This document shows, in pieces, positions 17,909-26,592 of a DNA stretch of 64,000 bases (positions within the stretch are counted from its first letter, which is position 1; each line of letters starts with the position of its first letter). Origin of the DNA: VRUE01 sp963730315 (GTDB taxonomy: Bacteria > Actinomycetota > Thermoleophilia > Solirubrobacterales > 70-9). The stretch is from positions 1 through 64,000 of the forward strand of contig CAVSRD010000018.1 of the NCBI GenBank assembly GCA_963730315.1, written 5' to 3'. The notes under the pieces were generated by a model. It was not told the DNA's origin, made no database searches, and saw only the letters and a list, made by a program, of their open reading frames with translations. Both the position numbers and the translations under genes were made by a program.

Positions 17909-18268
17909 TCACTCCCCGACCGTCACCTCTACTTCGTATCCGTCGGGGTCCTGCAGGAATGCCGAGTAGGAGCCGGAGCCGCAGGAGCGCCGCTCGCCGG
18001 GCTGGCCGACGCCGTTGCCGCCCGCCCGCACCCCCGCCTCCCACGCCGCTTTGACGGCGACGATCCCGAGGCCGGAGAAGCTGAGCAGCCCGAAGCCGGG
18101 TGTGGCCGAGTGGTGGGAGGCGACGAAGAAGACCGGTTTGGCGATGCCCCAGCCGACCGTCCCGTCCTGCTCGAAATGGCGCCGCCAGCCAAGCGGCGCG
18201 AGCAAGGCATCGTAGAACGACGCGCTCCGCTCGAGGTCCGAGACCTCCAAGAGGACGTGGTGCAGCAT
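17909..18268 (-). CDS. VOC-superfamily (glyoxalase-like) protein
   Basis: 119 residues, one VOC module: MLHHVLLEVSDLERSASFYD at the start, GFGLLSFSG in the middle and the closing strand AFLQDPDGYEVEV with the metal-ligand Glu. Such proteins are glyoxalases, dioxygenases or antibiotic-binding proteins. No substrate hint in the neighbourhood. Confidence 0.85.
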   Translation of the reverse strand: MLHHVLLEVSDLERSASFYDALLAPLGWRRHFEQDGTVGWGIAKPVFFVASHHSATPGFGLLSFSGLGIVAVKAAWEAGVRAGGNGVGQPGERRSCGSGSYSAFLQDPDGYEVEVTVGE

Positions 18269-18311
18269 CGGGGCCGGGAGGCTATACGGGCTCGCTGCCC
18301 GATGCCTTTCG

Positions 18312-19070
18312 CTAGCCGCCCCGCGGGGTCCAGCGGAAGTAGCGGACCGCGAGCAGCAGCCCGACCGCGCCCCAGGCGGCGACCGCGGCGAGGTTGCCCC
18401 ACTCGAGGCCGGCCCCGCCCGGCAGGTAGGCGTTGAAGAAGGCCTCGAAGAAGTGCCGCACCGGGAAGGCGTCGGCGAAGTGGATGACGCCGCTCGGAAG
18501 CTGGTCGTCGGGGATGAAGACGCCGGAGAGGAAGTAGAGGGGCAGCAGCAACGCGTTGACGATCGGCGCGGCGGCGTCCTGGCTGGGGATCGCCGCGGTC
18601 AGGGCGATGCCGAGGCAGCAGAAGGAGGCGGCCCCGACCGCCAGCACCGCAACGATCTCGGGCAGGTGGCTCCAGGGAATCGCAACGCCGTAGGCGATCC
18701 GGCCGATCGCCGCGATCAGGGCCAACATAAGGAGGGCGACGACGATCGAGTTGCCGATCCGTCCGGCGATGAACACCCAGGGCGGCATCGGCGTTCCGCG
18801 GCCGCGCTTCAGGCGGCCGTCCTCGCGGGCGATCACCAGCGACATCGCCAGCGATTGCATCGTCGCCGAGATCACCGCGAGGGTGATGATCGCCGGCACG
18901 TAATAGTTCGTGGTCTTTATCCCCCCGTTCACTTCGACCGTCTGGTTGCCGAACACGGCGTCGAAGATGACCAGCAGCACCACCGGGAAGGCGACGGTGA
19001 AGAAGACCGAGGCCGGGTTGCGCCAGAAGGCCTTCTGGTCGAAGCGGAACTGGTGCAGGACGAGGCTCAC
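18312..19070 (-). CDS. ABC-2 type exporter permease
   Basis: 252 residues with about six membrane spans and an ABC2_membrane layout: N-terminal FRFDQKAFWRNPASVFFTVA, a large outside loop near residues 40-65, and LSGVFIPDDQLP before the last spans. GTG start overlaps the ATPase stop (GTGA). With the partner ATPase it forms a DrrAB-like drug or lipid exporter. Confidence 0.88.
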   Translation of the reverse strand: MSLVLHQFRFDQKAFWRNPASVFFTVAFPVVLLVIFDAVFGNQTVEVNGGIKTTNYYVPAIITLAVISATMQSLAMSLVIAREDGRLKRGRGTPMPPWVFIAGRIGNSIVVALLMLALIAAIGRIAYGVAIPWSHLPEIVAVLAVGAASFCCLGIALTAAIPSQDAAAPIVNALLLPLYFLSGVFIPDDQLPSGVIHFADAFPVRHFFEAFFNAYLPGGAGLEWGNLAAVAAWGAVGLLLAVRYFRWTPRGG

Positions 19071-19927
19071 GGTTGACCGGTCAGCTCCAGGTAGACGTCC
19101 TCGAGGCTGGGCCGGCTGACCTCCAGGCCCTCCAGCTCGCGCCCCTCGGCGAGCGCCCGCCCGGTCAGCTCGTTCAGGGTCCTCACCGGCGTCGTCGTCT
19201 CCAGCTCGACCTCGCGACCGTCTTCGCGGTAGGTGATCTTCGCCGGCCGGCTCTCGCGGTCGCCGAGGTCCTCCGGCGTGCCGCGCGCGACCACCTGGCC
19301 CGCGGAGATGATCGTCACCCGGTCGGCGAGGCGCTGCGCCTCGTCCATGTAGTGGGTGGTGAGGAAGACCGTCTTGCCCAGCTCGCGCAGGCCGGCGATC
19401 GTCTCCCAGGCGTGGCGCCGGGCCGACGGATCGAAGCCGGTCGTCGGCTCGTCGAGGAAGAGCAGCTCGGGGTCGCCGATCAGCGCCATTCCGACGTCCA
19501 GCCGGCGCTGCTGCCCCCCGGAGAGGCTGCGGGCGCGGGCGTCCGCCTTGCCCTCCAGGCCGACCAGCTCGATCGTATCCTCGATCGGCCGCGGGGCGCT
19601 GTAGTAGCCGGCGTAGAGGGCAAGCGACTCGCGTACCGTCAGGTAGGGATCGAGCCTGCAGCTCTGCAGCACGATGCCGATCCGCTCCCGCCACTCGCGG
19701 CCGGCCCGCCGGGGGTCCTCGCCCAGCACCCGCACCTCGCCGCCGCTGCGGTCCCGGTATCCCTCGAGGATCTCGACCGTCGTCGTCTTGCCGGCGCCGT
19801 TGGGGCCGAGGTAGGCGAAGACCTCGCCGGCCCGCACATCGAGGTCGATGCCGCGGACCGCCTCGACGTCGCCGTAGCTCTTGCGCAGGCCACGGGCCGA
19901 TATGACGGGCGTCGGAGTCTCGGACAA
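19067..19927 (-). CDS. ABC exporter ATPase (DrrA-like)
   Basis: 286 residues. Walker A GPNGAGKTTT, Q-loop VLQSC, signature SLSGGQQRRLD, Walker B LLFLDEPTTGFD, H-loop LTTHYMDEA, and a C-terminal extension typical of DrrA/CcmA exporters. TTG start, with TAGAAT 9 nt upstream. Operon with the permease. Confidence 0.92.
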   Translation of the reverse strand: MSETPTPVISARGLRKSYGDVEAVRGIDLDVRAGEVFAYLGPNGAGKTTTVEILEGYRDRSGGEVRVLGEDPRRAGREWRERIGIVLQSCRLDPYLTVRESLALYAGYYSAPRPIEDTIELVGLEGKADARARSLSGGQQRRLDVGMALIGDPELLFLDEPTTGFDPSARRHAWETIAGLRELGKTVFLTTHYMDEAQRLADRVTIISAGQVVARGTPEDLGDRESRPAKITYREDGREVELETTTPVRTLNELTGRALAEGRELEGLEVSRPSLEDVYLELTGQP

Positions 19928-19939
19928 AGCCGATCGATT

Positions 19940-20797
19940 CTATGGCTCGACGTCGCGGTGCTTGACCCGCACCACCACGTCGTCGCGCCGCTCCAGCGCC
20001 CGGCGGATTCGGTCGGCGACGGTCACCGAGCGGTGGCGGCCGCCCGTGCAGCCGACCGCGATCGTCAGGTGGCTCTTGCCCTCGGCCACGTAGGCGGGGA
20101 CGAGGAACTCCAGCAGCGGCAGCAGGCGGCCGTAGAACTCGCCCGCCTGCGTCCCCGCCTCGACGTACTCGCGCACCGCCTCGTCGAGCCCGGTCAGCGG
20201 CCGCAGCTCGTCGACGTAGTGCGGGTTGGGAAGGAAGCGGACGTCCAGGGTGAGATCGGCGTCGCGCGGCGGTCCGTTCTTGAAGCCGAACGTGAGCAGG
20301 GTCAGCGCCAGCTTGCCGCCGCCGTGGTGTCCCAGCATCTCCTCGGCGATCCGCCGCCGCAGCAGCGCGCCGGTCAGGTCGCTGGTGTCCATCACCACGT
20401 CGGCGCGAGCGCGCAGCGGGACGAGCAGCTCGCGCTCGGCGCGGATCCCCTCGACGATCCTGCCTTCCGGGGCGAGCGGATGGCGGCGGCGCGTCTCCTT
20501 GTAGCGGTCGAGCAGCGTCTCCTCGTCTGCCTCGAGGAAGAGCAGGGTCGGCTCGAGGCCGTCGGCGTTCAGCTCGTCGAGCACCTGGACGAGGTCGTCG
20601 AAGTAGTCGCCGCCGCGCACGTCGGAGACCACCGCGGCGCGCTCCACGCCGCTGCCCTTGTGGCGGAACAGCTCGCCGAGGCTGCCGATCATCCGTGGCG
20701 GCAGGTTGTCGACGCAGAAGTAGCCGCCGTCCTCGAAGGCGGCGATCGCCTCCGACTTGCCGGCGCCGGAGTGACCGGTGATCAGGACCAAATCCAC
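19940..20797 (-). CDS. rapZ: RapZ-type nucleotide-binding protein
   Basis: 285 residues. N-terminal P-loop ITGHSGAGKSEAIAAFED with YFCVDNLPP, and a C-terminal domain with LRPLTGLD and VGCTGGRHRSV. The Enterobacteria homologue adapts RNase E to a small RNA; in actinobacteria the same family member usually sits next to uvrC and whiA/yvcK, as partly seen here (uvrC lies 2 nt upstream). GTG start. Confidence 0.92.
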   Translation of the reverse strand: MDLVLITGHSGAGKSEAIAAFEDGGYFCVDNLPPRMIGSLGELFRHKGSGVERAAVVSDVRGGDYFDDLVQVLDELNADGLEPTLLFLEADEETLLDRYKETRRRHPLAPEGRIVEGIRAERELLVPLRARADVVMDTSDLTGALLRRRIAEEMLGHHGGGKLALTLLTFGFKNGPPRDADLTLDVRFLPNPHYVDELRPLTGLDEAVREYVEAGTQAGEFYGRLLPLLEFLVPAYVAEGKSHLTIAVGCTGGRHRSVTVADRIRRALERRDDVVVRVKHRDVEP

Positions 20798-20799
20798 CG

Positions 20800-22638
20800 C
20801 TAGCCGATCCTGTGCAGCTGCTCGTGGATCTCGCGGGCCAGCTTGCCGGGCACGCCCGGAACTGCCTCCAGCTCCTCGCGGCTCGCCGCCAGGAACCGCT
20901 CCGGCGAGCCGAAGTGATGCAGGAAGGCGCGCTTGCGGGCCGGTCCGACGCCCCTCAGGCCGTCGAGCACCGACTCGGTCATCGCCTCGTCGCGCCGCCC
21001 CCGGTGATGCTCGATCGCGAAGCGGTGGGCCTCGTCGCGGACCCGCTGCAGCAGCTTCGAGGCCTCCGAGTCGGGGGCGAGGTCGATCGGCGCCGAGCGG
21101 CCGGGGACGTAGACCTCCTCCTCGCGCTTGGCCAGCGAGACGACCGTCGTGCGGCGCTCCGCGAGGGGGCGCAGGGCGCGCATCCCGGCGGCGAGCTGGC
21201 CCTTGCCACCGTCGATCACGACCAGAGCCGGCAGCGAGGCGAAGCTCTCGTCGCGCTTGCCGTCGTGCGGCGAGAGGTCGGCCTGCTCGAGGTAGCGGCT
21301 GACGCGCCGGTTCAACACCTCCTCCATGGAAGCGAAGTCGTCGGACCCCTCGCGACGCGGGTCGCGCACCCTGAACCTCCTGTAGTCGGACTTCTTGGTC
21401 GCGCCGCCCTCGAAGACGACCATCGAGGCGACGGTGTGCTCGCCGCCCAGGTTGGAGACGTCAAAGCCCTCGATGCGGATCGGCAGCTCCTCCATCCCAA
21501 GCGCCTCGCGCAGGTCGGCGAGCGAGTCGACCCGGCGCTGGCGGCGGTGCTCGCGCCGCAGCCGGTCCTGGTCGAGCGCGAGGCGGGCGTTGCGCTCGGC
21601 AAGCTCGCGCAGCCGCCTCTTGTCGCCGCGCTCCGCGACCCGCACCTCGACCGGCGAACCGCGGCGCTCGCCCAGCGCCGCCGCCAGCAGCTCGGCGCGG
21701 TCGCGCAGGTAGGGGCCGACGACGATCGTGCGCGGCATCGCCGGCGAGGCCGAGTAGTACTGGCCGATGAACTCCTCGGCCACCTCTGCGGGCTCACGCT
21801 CGGCCTGGTTGTCGAGGTAGAAGTTCTGCCGCTCGGCGAGGATGCCGTCGCGCACCTGGAAGACCTGGGCGTTGGCGTCGGCCCCCTCGGTGGCCACCCC
21901 GATCAGGTCGGCGGTGCCGACCGAGCCTCCGGCCACCCGCTGGCGCTCGAACAGCGAGCGGATCGCCTTCAGCCGGTCGCGGTGCAGGGCGGCGCGCTCG
22001 AACTCGTGCGCCGCCGCCGCCCCCTCCATCTTCGCCTGCTCGTCGTCCTCCACCTGCCGGTAGCGGCCGGAGAGGAAGTCGACGATCGCCTCGACGTTGC
22101 GCCGGTACTCCTCGCGGCCGACGTAGCCGACGCAGGGCGCCCCGCAGCGCTTTATGTAGTAGTCGAGGCAGGGGCTGCCGGAGCGGCGGCCGGGCTCGGG
22201 GCCCTCGCAGGTGCGGAACTGGAAGAGACGACCGAGCAGGTCGAGCGTCTCCCGCACCCGCTTGGCGCTCGAGAAGGGCCCGAAGTAGGCGCGACCGGCG
22301 CGGTGGCGCTCGCGGGTGAAGTAGACGCGCGGGTAGTCCTCGTCGAGGCTGACGCAGACGTAGGGGTAGGACTTGTCGTCGCGCAGGCGGATGTTGAAGC
22401 GCGGCCTGTGGCGCTTGATGAAGCTCTGCTCGGCGAGCAGCGCCTCGGCCTCGTTGGCGGTGACCAGGAAGTCGATCCGCTCCACCCGGGAGGTAAGACG
22501 CGCCTCGCCGCCGGAGAAGTGGGAGGCGACCCGCTTGCGGATCGAGCGAGCCTTGCCGACGTAGAGCAGCTCCCCCTCGGCGTCATGGAAGAGATAGACA
22601 CCGGGGGAGTCGGGCAGATCGGCGGTCCTGTCGGTCAT
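20800..22638 (-). CDS. uvrC: Excinuclease ABC subunit C
   Basis: 612 residues. GIY-YIG nuclease at the N-terminus (GVYLFHDAEGELLYVGKARS), UVR motif EFERAALHRDRLKAI, RNase H-like nuclease with VVIDGGKGQL, and a C-terminal helix-hairpin-helix pair (LRGVGPARKRAFLHHFGS, VPGVPGKLAREI). Makes both incisions in nucleotide excision repair. ATG start 8 nt after TACCCT; that box overlaps the one for the divergent enoyl-CoA hydratase. Confidence 0.96.
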   Translation of the reverse strand: MTDRTADLPDSPGVYLFHDAEGELLYVGKARSIRKRVASHFSGGEARLTSRVERIDFLVTANEAEALLAEQSFIKRHRPRFNIRLRDDKSYPYVCVSLDEDYPRVYFTRERHRAGRAYFGPFSSAKRVRETLDLLGRLFQFRTCEGPEPGRRSGSPCLDYYIKRCGAPCVGYVGREEYRRNVEAIVDFLSGRYRQVEDDEQAKMEGAAAAHEFERAALHRDRLKAIRSLFERQRVAGGSVGTADLIGVATEGADANAQVFQVRDGILAERQNFYLDNQAEREPAEVAEEFIGQYYSASPAMPRTIVVGPYLRDRAELLAAALGERRGSPVEVRVAERGDKRRLRELAERNARLALDQDRLRREHRRQRRVDSLADLREALGMEELPIRIEGFDVSNLGGEHTVASMVVFEGGATKKSDYRRFRVRDPRREGSDDFASMEEVLNRRVSRYLEQADLSPHDGKRDESFASLPALVVIDGGKGQLAAGMRALRPLAERRTTVVSLAKREEEVYVPGRSAPIDLAPDSEASKLLQRVRDEAHRFAIEHHRGRRDEAMTESVLDGLRGVGPARKRAFLHHFGSPERFLAASREELEAVPGVPGKLAREIHEQLHRIG

Positions 22639-22646
22639 CTCGTCAC

Positions 22647-22656
22647 AGGGTAGGGT
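22647..22656. promoter_or_regulatory. Overlapping divergent -10 boxes for uvrC and enoyl-CoA hydratase
   Basis: AGGGTAGGGT holds TACCCT on the minus strand (22652-22647), 8 nt before the uvrC ATG, and TAGGGT on the plus strand (22651-22656), 8 nt before the hydratase ATG. The two share two base pairs, so polymerase probably cannot occupy both. Confidence 0.6.
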
Positions 22657-22664
22657 TCCCGTCC

Positions 22665-23474
22665 ATGAACCCACCCGAGCTGAACACGCTGCGGATCGAG
22701 GTCGACGGCGAGATCGGCACCCTCACCCTCGACCGGCCCGACAGCTTCAACGCGATGAATGCGGAGTTGATCCTCGACCTGGGCACCGCCTTCGCCTGGC
22801 TCGCCGACCAGGCGCCGCTGCGGGGGCTGATCGTCACCGGCGCCGGCCCGGCGTTCTCCTCGGGCGGCGACATCAACGAATTCAAGGCCGGGGTCGAAGA
22901 CGAGTCGATCGACCTGCCGGCGCAGGTGCGGCGCGGCGCCGAGGCGCTGCACACGGCGATCGTCGATCTGCGCCGCATCCCCTACCCGGTGGTCGCCGCG
23001 GTGAACGGGCCAGCCGCCGGGGCGGGCTTCTCGCTGGCGCTCGCCTGCGACATCCGGATCGCCTCCGAGAAGGCGTTCCTGGCCTGCGCCTACGGCCGCA
23101 TCGGCGCCTCGCCGGACGGGGGAATGACCTACTTCCTGCCGCGCGTCGTCGGTCCCAGCCGAGCGCTGGAAATCCTCCTCGAGGACCCCAACATGAACGC
23201 CGAGCAAGCGCTCGCCGAGGGGCTCGTCAGCGAGGTCGCCGGGCCGGAGGAGCTGCTGGACCGGGCGCGCGCCAGGGCGACAGAGCTTGCCGCGAAGGCG
23301 CCCTACTACGTGAAGATGTCGAAACGGCTGACCGCCGTGAGCATCGAGAACGGCCTCACCGAGCACCTGCAGCTGGAGCGGCACGGGATTGCCGACAGCA
23401 TGGCCACTGAGGACCTGGCCAGCGGCGCGACCGCCTTCTTCGGCGGCGAGACGCCCGAGTTCAAGGGTCGCTGA
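22665..23474 (+). CDS. Enoyl-CoA hydratase/isomerase family protein
   Basis: 269 residues with the crotonase fold: oxyanion-hole segments SSGGDINEF (near residue 65) and NGPAAGAGFSLALACDIRIA, then GASPDGGMTYFLPR. The catalytic region has Asp in place of one of the usual Glu residues (ASPDGG), as in several isomerase-like members, so the reaction may not be simple hydration. Acts on acyl-CoA in the cytosol. Leaderless-type start. Confidence 0.88.
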   Translation: MNPPELNTLRIEVDGEIGTLTLDRPDSFNAMNAELILDLGTAFAWLADQAPLRGLIVTGAGPAFSSGGDINEFKAGVEDESIDLPAQVRRGAEALHTAIVDLRRIPYPVVAAVNGPAAGAGFSLALACDIRIASEKAFLACAYGRIGASPDGGMTYFLPRVVGPSRALEILLEDPNMNAEQALAEGLVSEVAGPEELLDRARARATELAAKAPYYVKMSKRLTAVSIENGLTEHLQLERHGIADSMATEDLASGATAFFGGETPEFKGR

Positions 23475-23548
23475 ACCGCGGCCCGACCCAGCGCGTATCC
23501 GAGCTACAGTCTTTCTGAGCCTTGCTTTTCAATCGAAAGGATTCGCCG

Positions 23549-23995
23549 ATGAGGAAGCTCGCCGCCCTGCTCGCCCTCGCCCTCGCCTCCGTTGCCCTCG
23601 CCGCCTGCGGGAGCAGCTCGAACACGACGACGACGACCACGGAAGGCGGCGAAACGAACGCCGGGGCGGCGGAAGGTGGCGAAAAGTCCGGCGGCGGAGG
23701 GGGCGGATCCACCGTCGAACTCGAAGCCGACCCGAGCGGCGGCCTCGCCTACACGACCACCGAAGTCGACGCCCAGTCGGGCAAGGTGACCGTCGACTTC
23801 ACGAACCCGCAGGGCCTCACCCACGACGTCGCGATCGAAAACGAAAACGGTGAAGAGGTCGGCAAAACGGAACTGATCGCCGAAAGCGCGACCTCGACCA
23901 CGGTCGAACTCGGGCCCGGCACCTACACCTACTACTGCACCGTGCCCGGCCACCGCGAAGCGGGGATGGAAGGGACGCTGGTCGTCAAGAAGTAG
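23549..23995 (+). CDS. Cupredoxin-fold lipoprotein
   Basis: 148 residues. Signal peptide with lipobox LAAC, a Thr/Gly-rich linker, then a small blue-copper domain with ligands His in THDVAI and Cys-His-Met in YYCTVPGHREAGM. Probably an outer-face electron carrier. AAAGGA precedes the ATG. Fifteen of about 16 Glu codons are GAA, unlike the GAG-rich neighbours. A second cupredoxin is at 49392. Confidence 0.87.
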   Translation: MRKLAALLALALASVALAACGSSSNTTTTTTEGGETNAGAAEGGEKSGGGGGGSTVELEADPSGGLAYTTTEVDAQSGKVTVDFTNPQGLTHDVAIENENGEEVGKTELIAESATSTTVELGPGTYTYYCTVPGHREAGMEGTLVVKK

Positions 23996-24071
23996 GCCGG
24001 TGGGCGCCTGCGGCTCGCGCTGCCGGCGCTCGACGGGTTCGTCGGCCTGACCGCTAGCGCCCAGCGAACCG

Positions 24072-24545
24072 TCAGCCAGCCGACGCCATCACCCGCGTGA
24101 CGCTGTCGCCGACGAAGCAGGGCTTCTCGGAGCCCTCGACCTCAAGGGTGAAGCGGGTGACGACCTGCCACCAGCCGCCGCCGACCTCGTCGGCCGAGAC
24201 GACCTCGGCGCGGGCGCGGACTCGGCTTCCGGCGGGAACGGGGGCCGGGAAGCGGACCTTGTTCCAGCCGTAGTTGATGCCGAGCGCGAAGCCGCTCGAG
24301 GAGATCATCCGTTTGCGGAAGCCGTCGACCAGGGAGAGAGTCAGGTTGCCGTGCGCGATCGTCGTCCCGAAGGGGCTCTCCTTCTTCGCCCGCTCGACGT
24401 CGACGTGGATCCACTGGTCGTCGCCCGAGATCTCGGCGAAGGTGTCGATGTCCTGCTGGGTCACGGTGCGCCACTCGCTTGGCCCGATCTCCTCGCCGAG
24501 CAGCGACTGCATCCCCTCGACGTCCTGTACCTCGACGATTGCCAT
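24072..24545 (-). CDS. MaoC-like hot-dog dehydratase
   Basis: 157 residues. MaoC pattern: EWRTVTQQDIDTFAEISGDD with catalytic Asp, QWIHVD with catalytic His, IAHGNLTLSLVDGF, and NYGWNKVRFPAPVPAGSRV. Adds water to enoyl-CoA ((R)-specific hydratase type). ATG with TAGACT 7 nt upstream. Confidence 0.9.
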   Translation of the reverse strand: MAIVEVQDVEGMQSLLGEEIGPSEWRTVTQQDIDTFAEISGDDQWIHVDVERAKKESPFGTTIAHGNLTLSLVDGFRKRMISSSGFALGINYGWNKVRFPAPVPAGSRVRARAEVVSADEVGGGWWQVVTRFTLEVEGSEKPCFVGDSVTRVMASAG

Positions 24546-24578
24546 CGGCCGCAGTCTAGACAGGTTGCCGCCGCAGTC

Positions 24579-24694
24579 GCCGCGGAGACGTTCCAGCGCG
24601 CGGCGGCGCGCAGCAGGGGGGCGCGGAAGCGGGCCGGCGGGAGGGAGGGCAGGCCGGCGGACCCGCCGTGTAGCCGTAGTGCCAGGCCTCCCAG
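24579..24694 (-). pseudogene. Truncated second copy of the VanY/transglycosylase gene segment
   Basis: 116 bp nearly identical to 27221-27403 inside the cell-wall hydrolase gene, same orientation, but lacking 67 bp. The missing part lies between two GGCGGA repeats, so the copy carries a deletion at microhomology. The peptide ARFRAPLLRAAARWNVSA is recognisable. It cannot encode a working product. Confidence 0.8.
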
Positions 24695-24926
24695 GAGTAC
24701 GCCAATCACCGCGCGTGCACCGCGCGATCTCGAACCTCAAGAGAGCCTTGGCATCTCCATTGTGGGAGGCCGAGGCGAAGACCGAGGCCTTAGGTCCCGA
24801 ACCTCACGGAAGACAACGGAGGAGTAGTAGGCTTGGCCTGGGATGCGGCGAAGGGGGCAAATCCAAAGCCCGGTTTCTGGACGTACTGGCCGCTATGGGG
24901 GTTGCTCTGTAGAATCCTTTCGCCTT
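24695..24926. other. Non-coding stretch upstream of the methyltransferase
   Basis: No gene recognised on either strand. TAGAAT at 24910-24915, 11 nt before the methyltransferase ATG, is a plausible -10 element. Base composition shifts toward A/T in this stretch. Confidence 0.5.
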
Positions 24927-25646
24927 ATGGGTACGGGGGTGTCCTACGACGCGGCCTATTACGAAGGGATCGACCGCACGGCGGAAATGGCCGCACCAAT
25001 AGTGGCGCCCCTAATCGTCGAGATCGCCCAGCCCAAGAGCATCGTTGACGTTGGTTGTGCCAGCGGGCAGTGGCTCAATGCCTTTCGCAATCTCGGAGTT
25101 GAGGACTTCTTGGGTATCGACGGGAAATGGATCGATGCAGCGCAATTGCAGATTCCAGTTGAGAACTTTGCGCGGCGCAACCTCTCCCAGCCCTTTGAGA
25201 TTGACCGCCAGTTCGATGTCGCGATGACTCTTGAGGTCGCCGAGCATCTACCGCCAGAGTCGGCGGAGGATTTTGTGGAGTCGCTCGTGAGACTCGCGCC
25301 GCTCATAGTCTTCTCGGCCGCGATCCCCGGACAAGGAGGAACGAACCATCTCAATGAGCAGTGGCCGGATTACTGGGCCGAACTCTTCGGGCGGCACGAC
25401 TACGTCGGCTTTGACCTAATCCGACCGCAGATTTGGGACGACCTGCGAGTGCCCGTGTGGTACCGGCAGAACATCGGGATCTTCGCGAGGACTGACCGAG
25501 CCGCGGGTCTTGGAGGGCCCGGAATCCGCCCAATGGTGCATCCCGAAATGTTCGGCGGACCTCCGGGCATTCGCGGGCTTTTTCGCGAGCTGCCCGGCGC
25601 CGTACGCCGCGCCGTACGCCGACGACTCAAGGCCCTGCCCCCATGA
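24927..25646 (+). CDS. Class I SAM-dependent methyltransferase
   Basis: 239 residues. SAM-binding SIVDVGCASGQWLNAF (motif I), an acidic LGIDGKW after strand 2, and FDVAMTLEVAEHLPPE (post-motif). The C-terminal part ends in an Arg-rich VRRAVRRRLKALPP. Substrate unknown; similar enzymes occur in polysaccharide clusters. A/T content is visibly higher than in neighbours, and it lies among gene fragments, so it was probably acquired. ATG at 24927 chosen over longer reading frames because the fold starts at SYDAAYYEG. Confidence 0.8.
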   Translation: MGTGVSYDAAYYEGIDRTAEMAAPIVAPLIVEIAQPKSIVDVGCASGQWLNAFRNLGVEDFLGIDGKWIDAAQLQIPVENFARRNLSQPFEIDRQFDVAMTLEVAEHLPPESAEDFVESLVRLAPLIVFSAAIPGQGGTNHLNEQWPDYWAELFGRHDYVGFDLIRPQIWDDLRVPVWYRQNIGIFARTDRAAGLGGPGIRPMVHPEMFGGPPGIRGLFRELPGAVRRAVRRRLKALPP

Positions 25647-25961
25647 GGCTCGGGCGGGGAGAGCCACGACGAGAGACGACTTGGCCGTTTGGTCTGAGCC
25701 AGCGCCCCCGCGCCGCGGTGAGCAAAGAAAACGCGCGCATGAGTGTCAGGCCCGGCTCTCCCCGGTCAGGCCGAGCCCCTGCGCGGAATGTTCCTGAGTC
25801 CGTCTGACACCCCCTGGGGGAGTGGGGAGTGGGCGAGCCCCGCACCCCCCGTACTTCTCTGTATACCTTCGCGCCACATTGAGCCACCATGAACACACAC
25901 GCGCGCGCGTGTGGGAACGTGGCCAATCCCGGCTGGTTCGGCAGCCGTGCATCTACAGCGC
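25647..25961. other. Intergenic region without a recognised gene
   Basis: 315 nt between the methyltransferase and the recombinase remnant. Several short frames exist but none resembles a protein family. It contains the alternating purine-pyrimidine tract at 25893-25913. Confidence 0.5.
25893..25913. repeat. Alternating purine-pyrimidine palindrome
   Basis: 21 nt of strict purine/pyrimidine alternation; its last 18 bases, CACACGCGCGCGCGTGTG, are a perfect palindrome. Such tracts can adopt Z-DNA or a cruciform. Confidence 0.7.
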
Positions 25962-26184
25962 TTAAGTGTTTGACAGAACGGCCCGCACCGTCGACGGCCA
26001 CCACCGGGCGCCGCCCTGGGTCGTGGCTACACCATCGTGGTTCAGCCCCCTCTGCAATTGCAGTCAGCGTCTCCCCGGACTCTCGCTCGAGGACGATCAT
26101 CTCTCTGATGTCGATCGGCAACGATCGTGGTCGACCGAGCTGGACACCCTGCGAGCGCTTCACGGCAAGGGCTTCCTTGGTCCG
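25962..26184 (-). pseudogene. Serine recombinase C-terminal remnant, frameshifted
   Basis: Begins right after the PIN-gene stop with TKEALAVKRSQGVQLGRPRS, the linker and helix-turn-helix region of resolvase/invertase recombinases, up to LTAIAEG. There a run of five G replaces four; correcting it continues into LNHDGVATTQGGARWWPSTV and a stop at 25962, the expected recombinase end. The catalytic domain is gone. Confidence 0.8.
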
Positions 26185-26592
26185 CTAGACGGGCGGCGAC
26201 CACGCGGCCGGGTGGCAGACATGCAGTTCGGGAACACGCTCGAAATGCGAGACGTTCCGGGTTATCAACACCATGCCGGTCTCGAGGCAGATGCCGGCCT
26301 GCATCGCGTCGCGGACGTCGATCGCCTCGCCACCGCCCCGCAGCTCGCCCAGCAGCGCGCCGCCCCGCAGGCCCGCCTTTCGGGTCAGCGTCAGCAACGG
26401 AGCGGCAAGCAGGGCGTGAACCGGCCGTGGGTTCTCGCGGTAGGAGCGCCCGAGCGCCAGCTCGAACGCGGTCACGGCCGTCACCCGGTAGCCGCCCCCG
26501 TAGATCAGGCCCCGAACGAGATCGAGACCCGGCCCGGCGCCGCGCAGGTAGTCGATCAGGACGTCGGAGTCGAGTACCGGTCCGCCGGCCAA
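26185..26592 (-). CDS. PIN-domain toxin (VapC-like)
   Basis: About 135 residues. PIN features: VLDSDVLIDYLRG (first acidic residue), AFELALGRSY (Glu), an acidic stretch AIDVRDAM and ITRNVSHFERV. VapC toxins are Mg2+-dependent RNases that cleave tRNA or rRNA. The TTG start at 26592 is inferred from GAGGAG 11 nt upstream; a GTG at 26601 is also possible. Overlaps the antitoxin gene, as expected for vapBC. Confidence 0.8.
   Translation of the reverse strand: MAGGPVLDSDVLIDYLRGAGPGLDLVRGLIYGGGYRVTAVTAFELALGRSYRENPRPVHALLAAPLLTLTRKAGLRGGALLGELRGGGEAIDVRDAMQAGICLETGMVLITRNVSHFERVPELHVCHPAAWSPPV

Noticed and set aside
24579..24694. Insertion-sequence or inverted-repeat end
   Set aside because: The similarity is to a chromosomal hydrolase gene, not to a transposase, and there are no terminal inverted repeats.
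25627..25961. Protein gene in the gap after the methyltransferase
   Set aside because: Only the stretch right of 25962 resembles a recombinase; the remainder has no recognisable motif.
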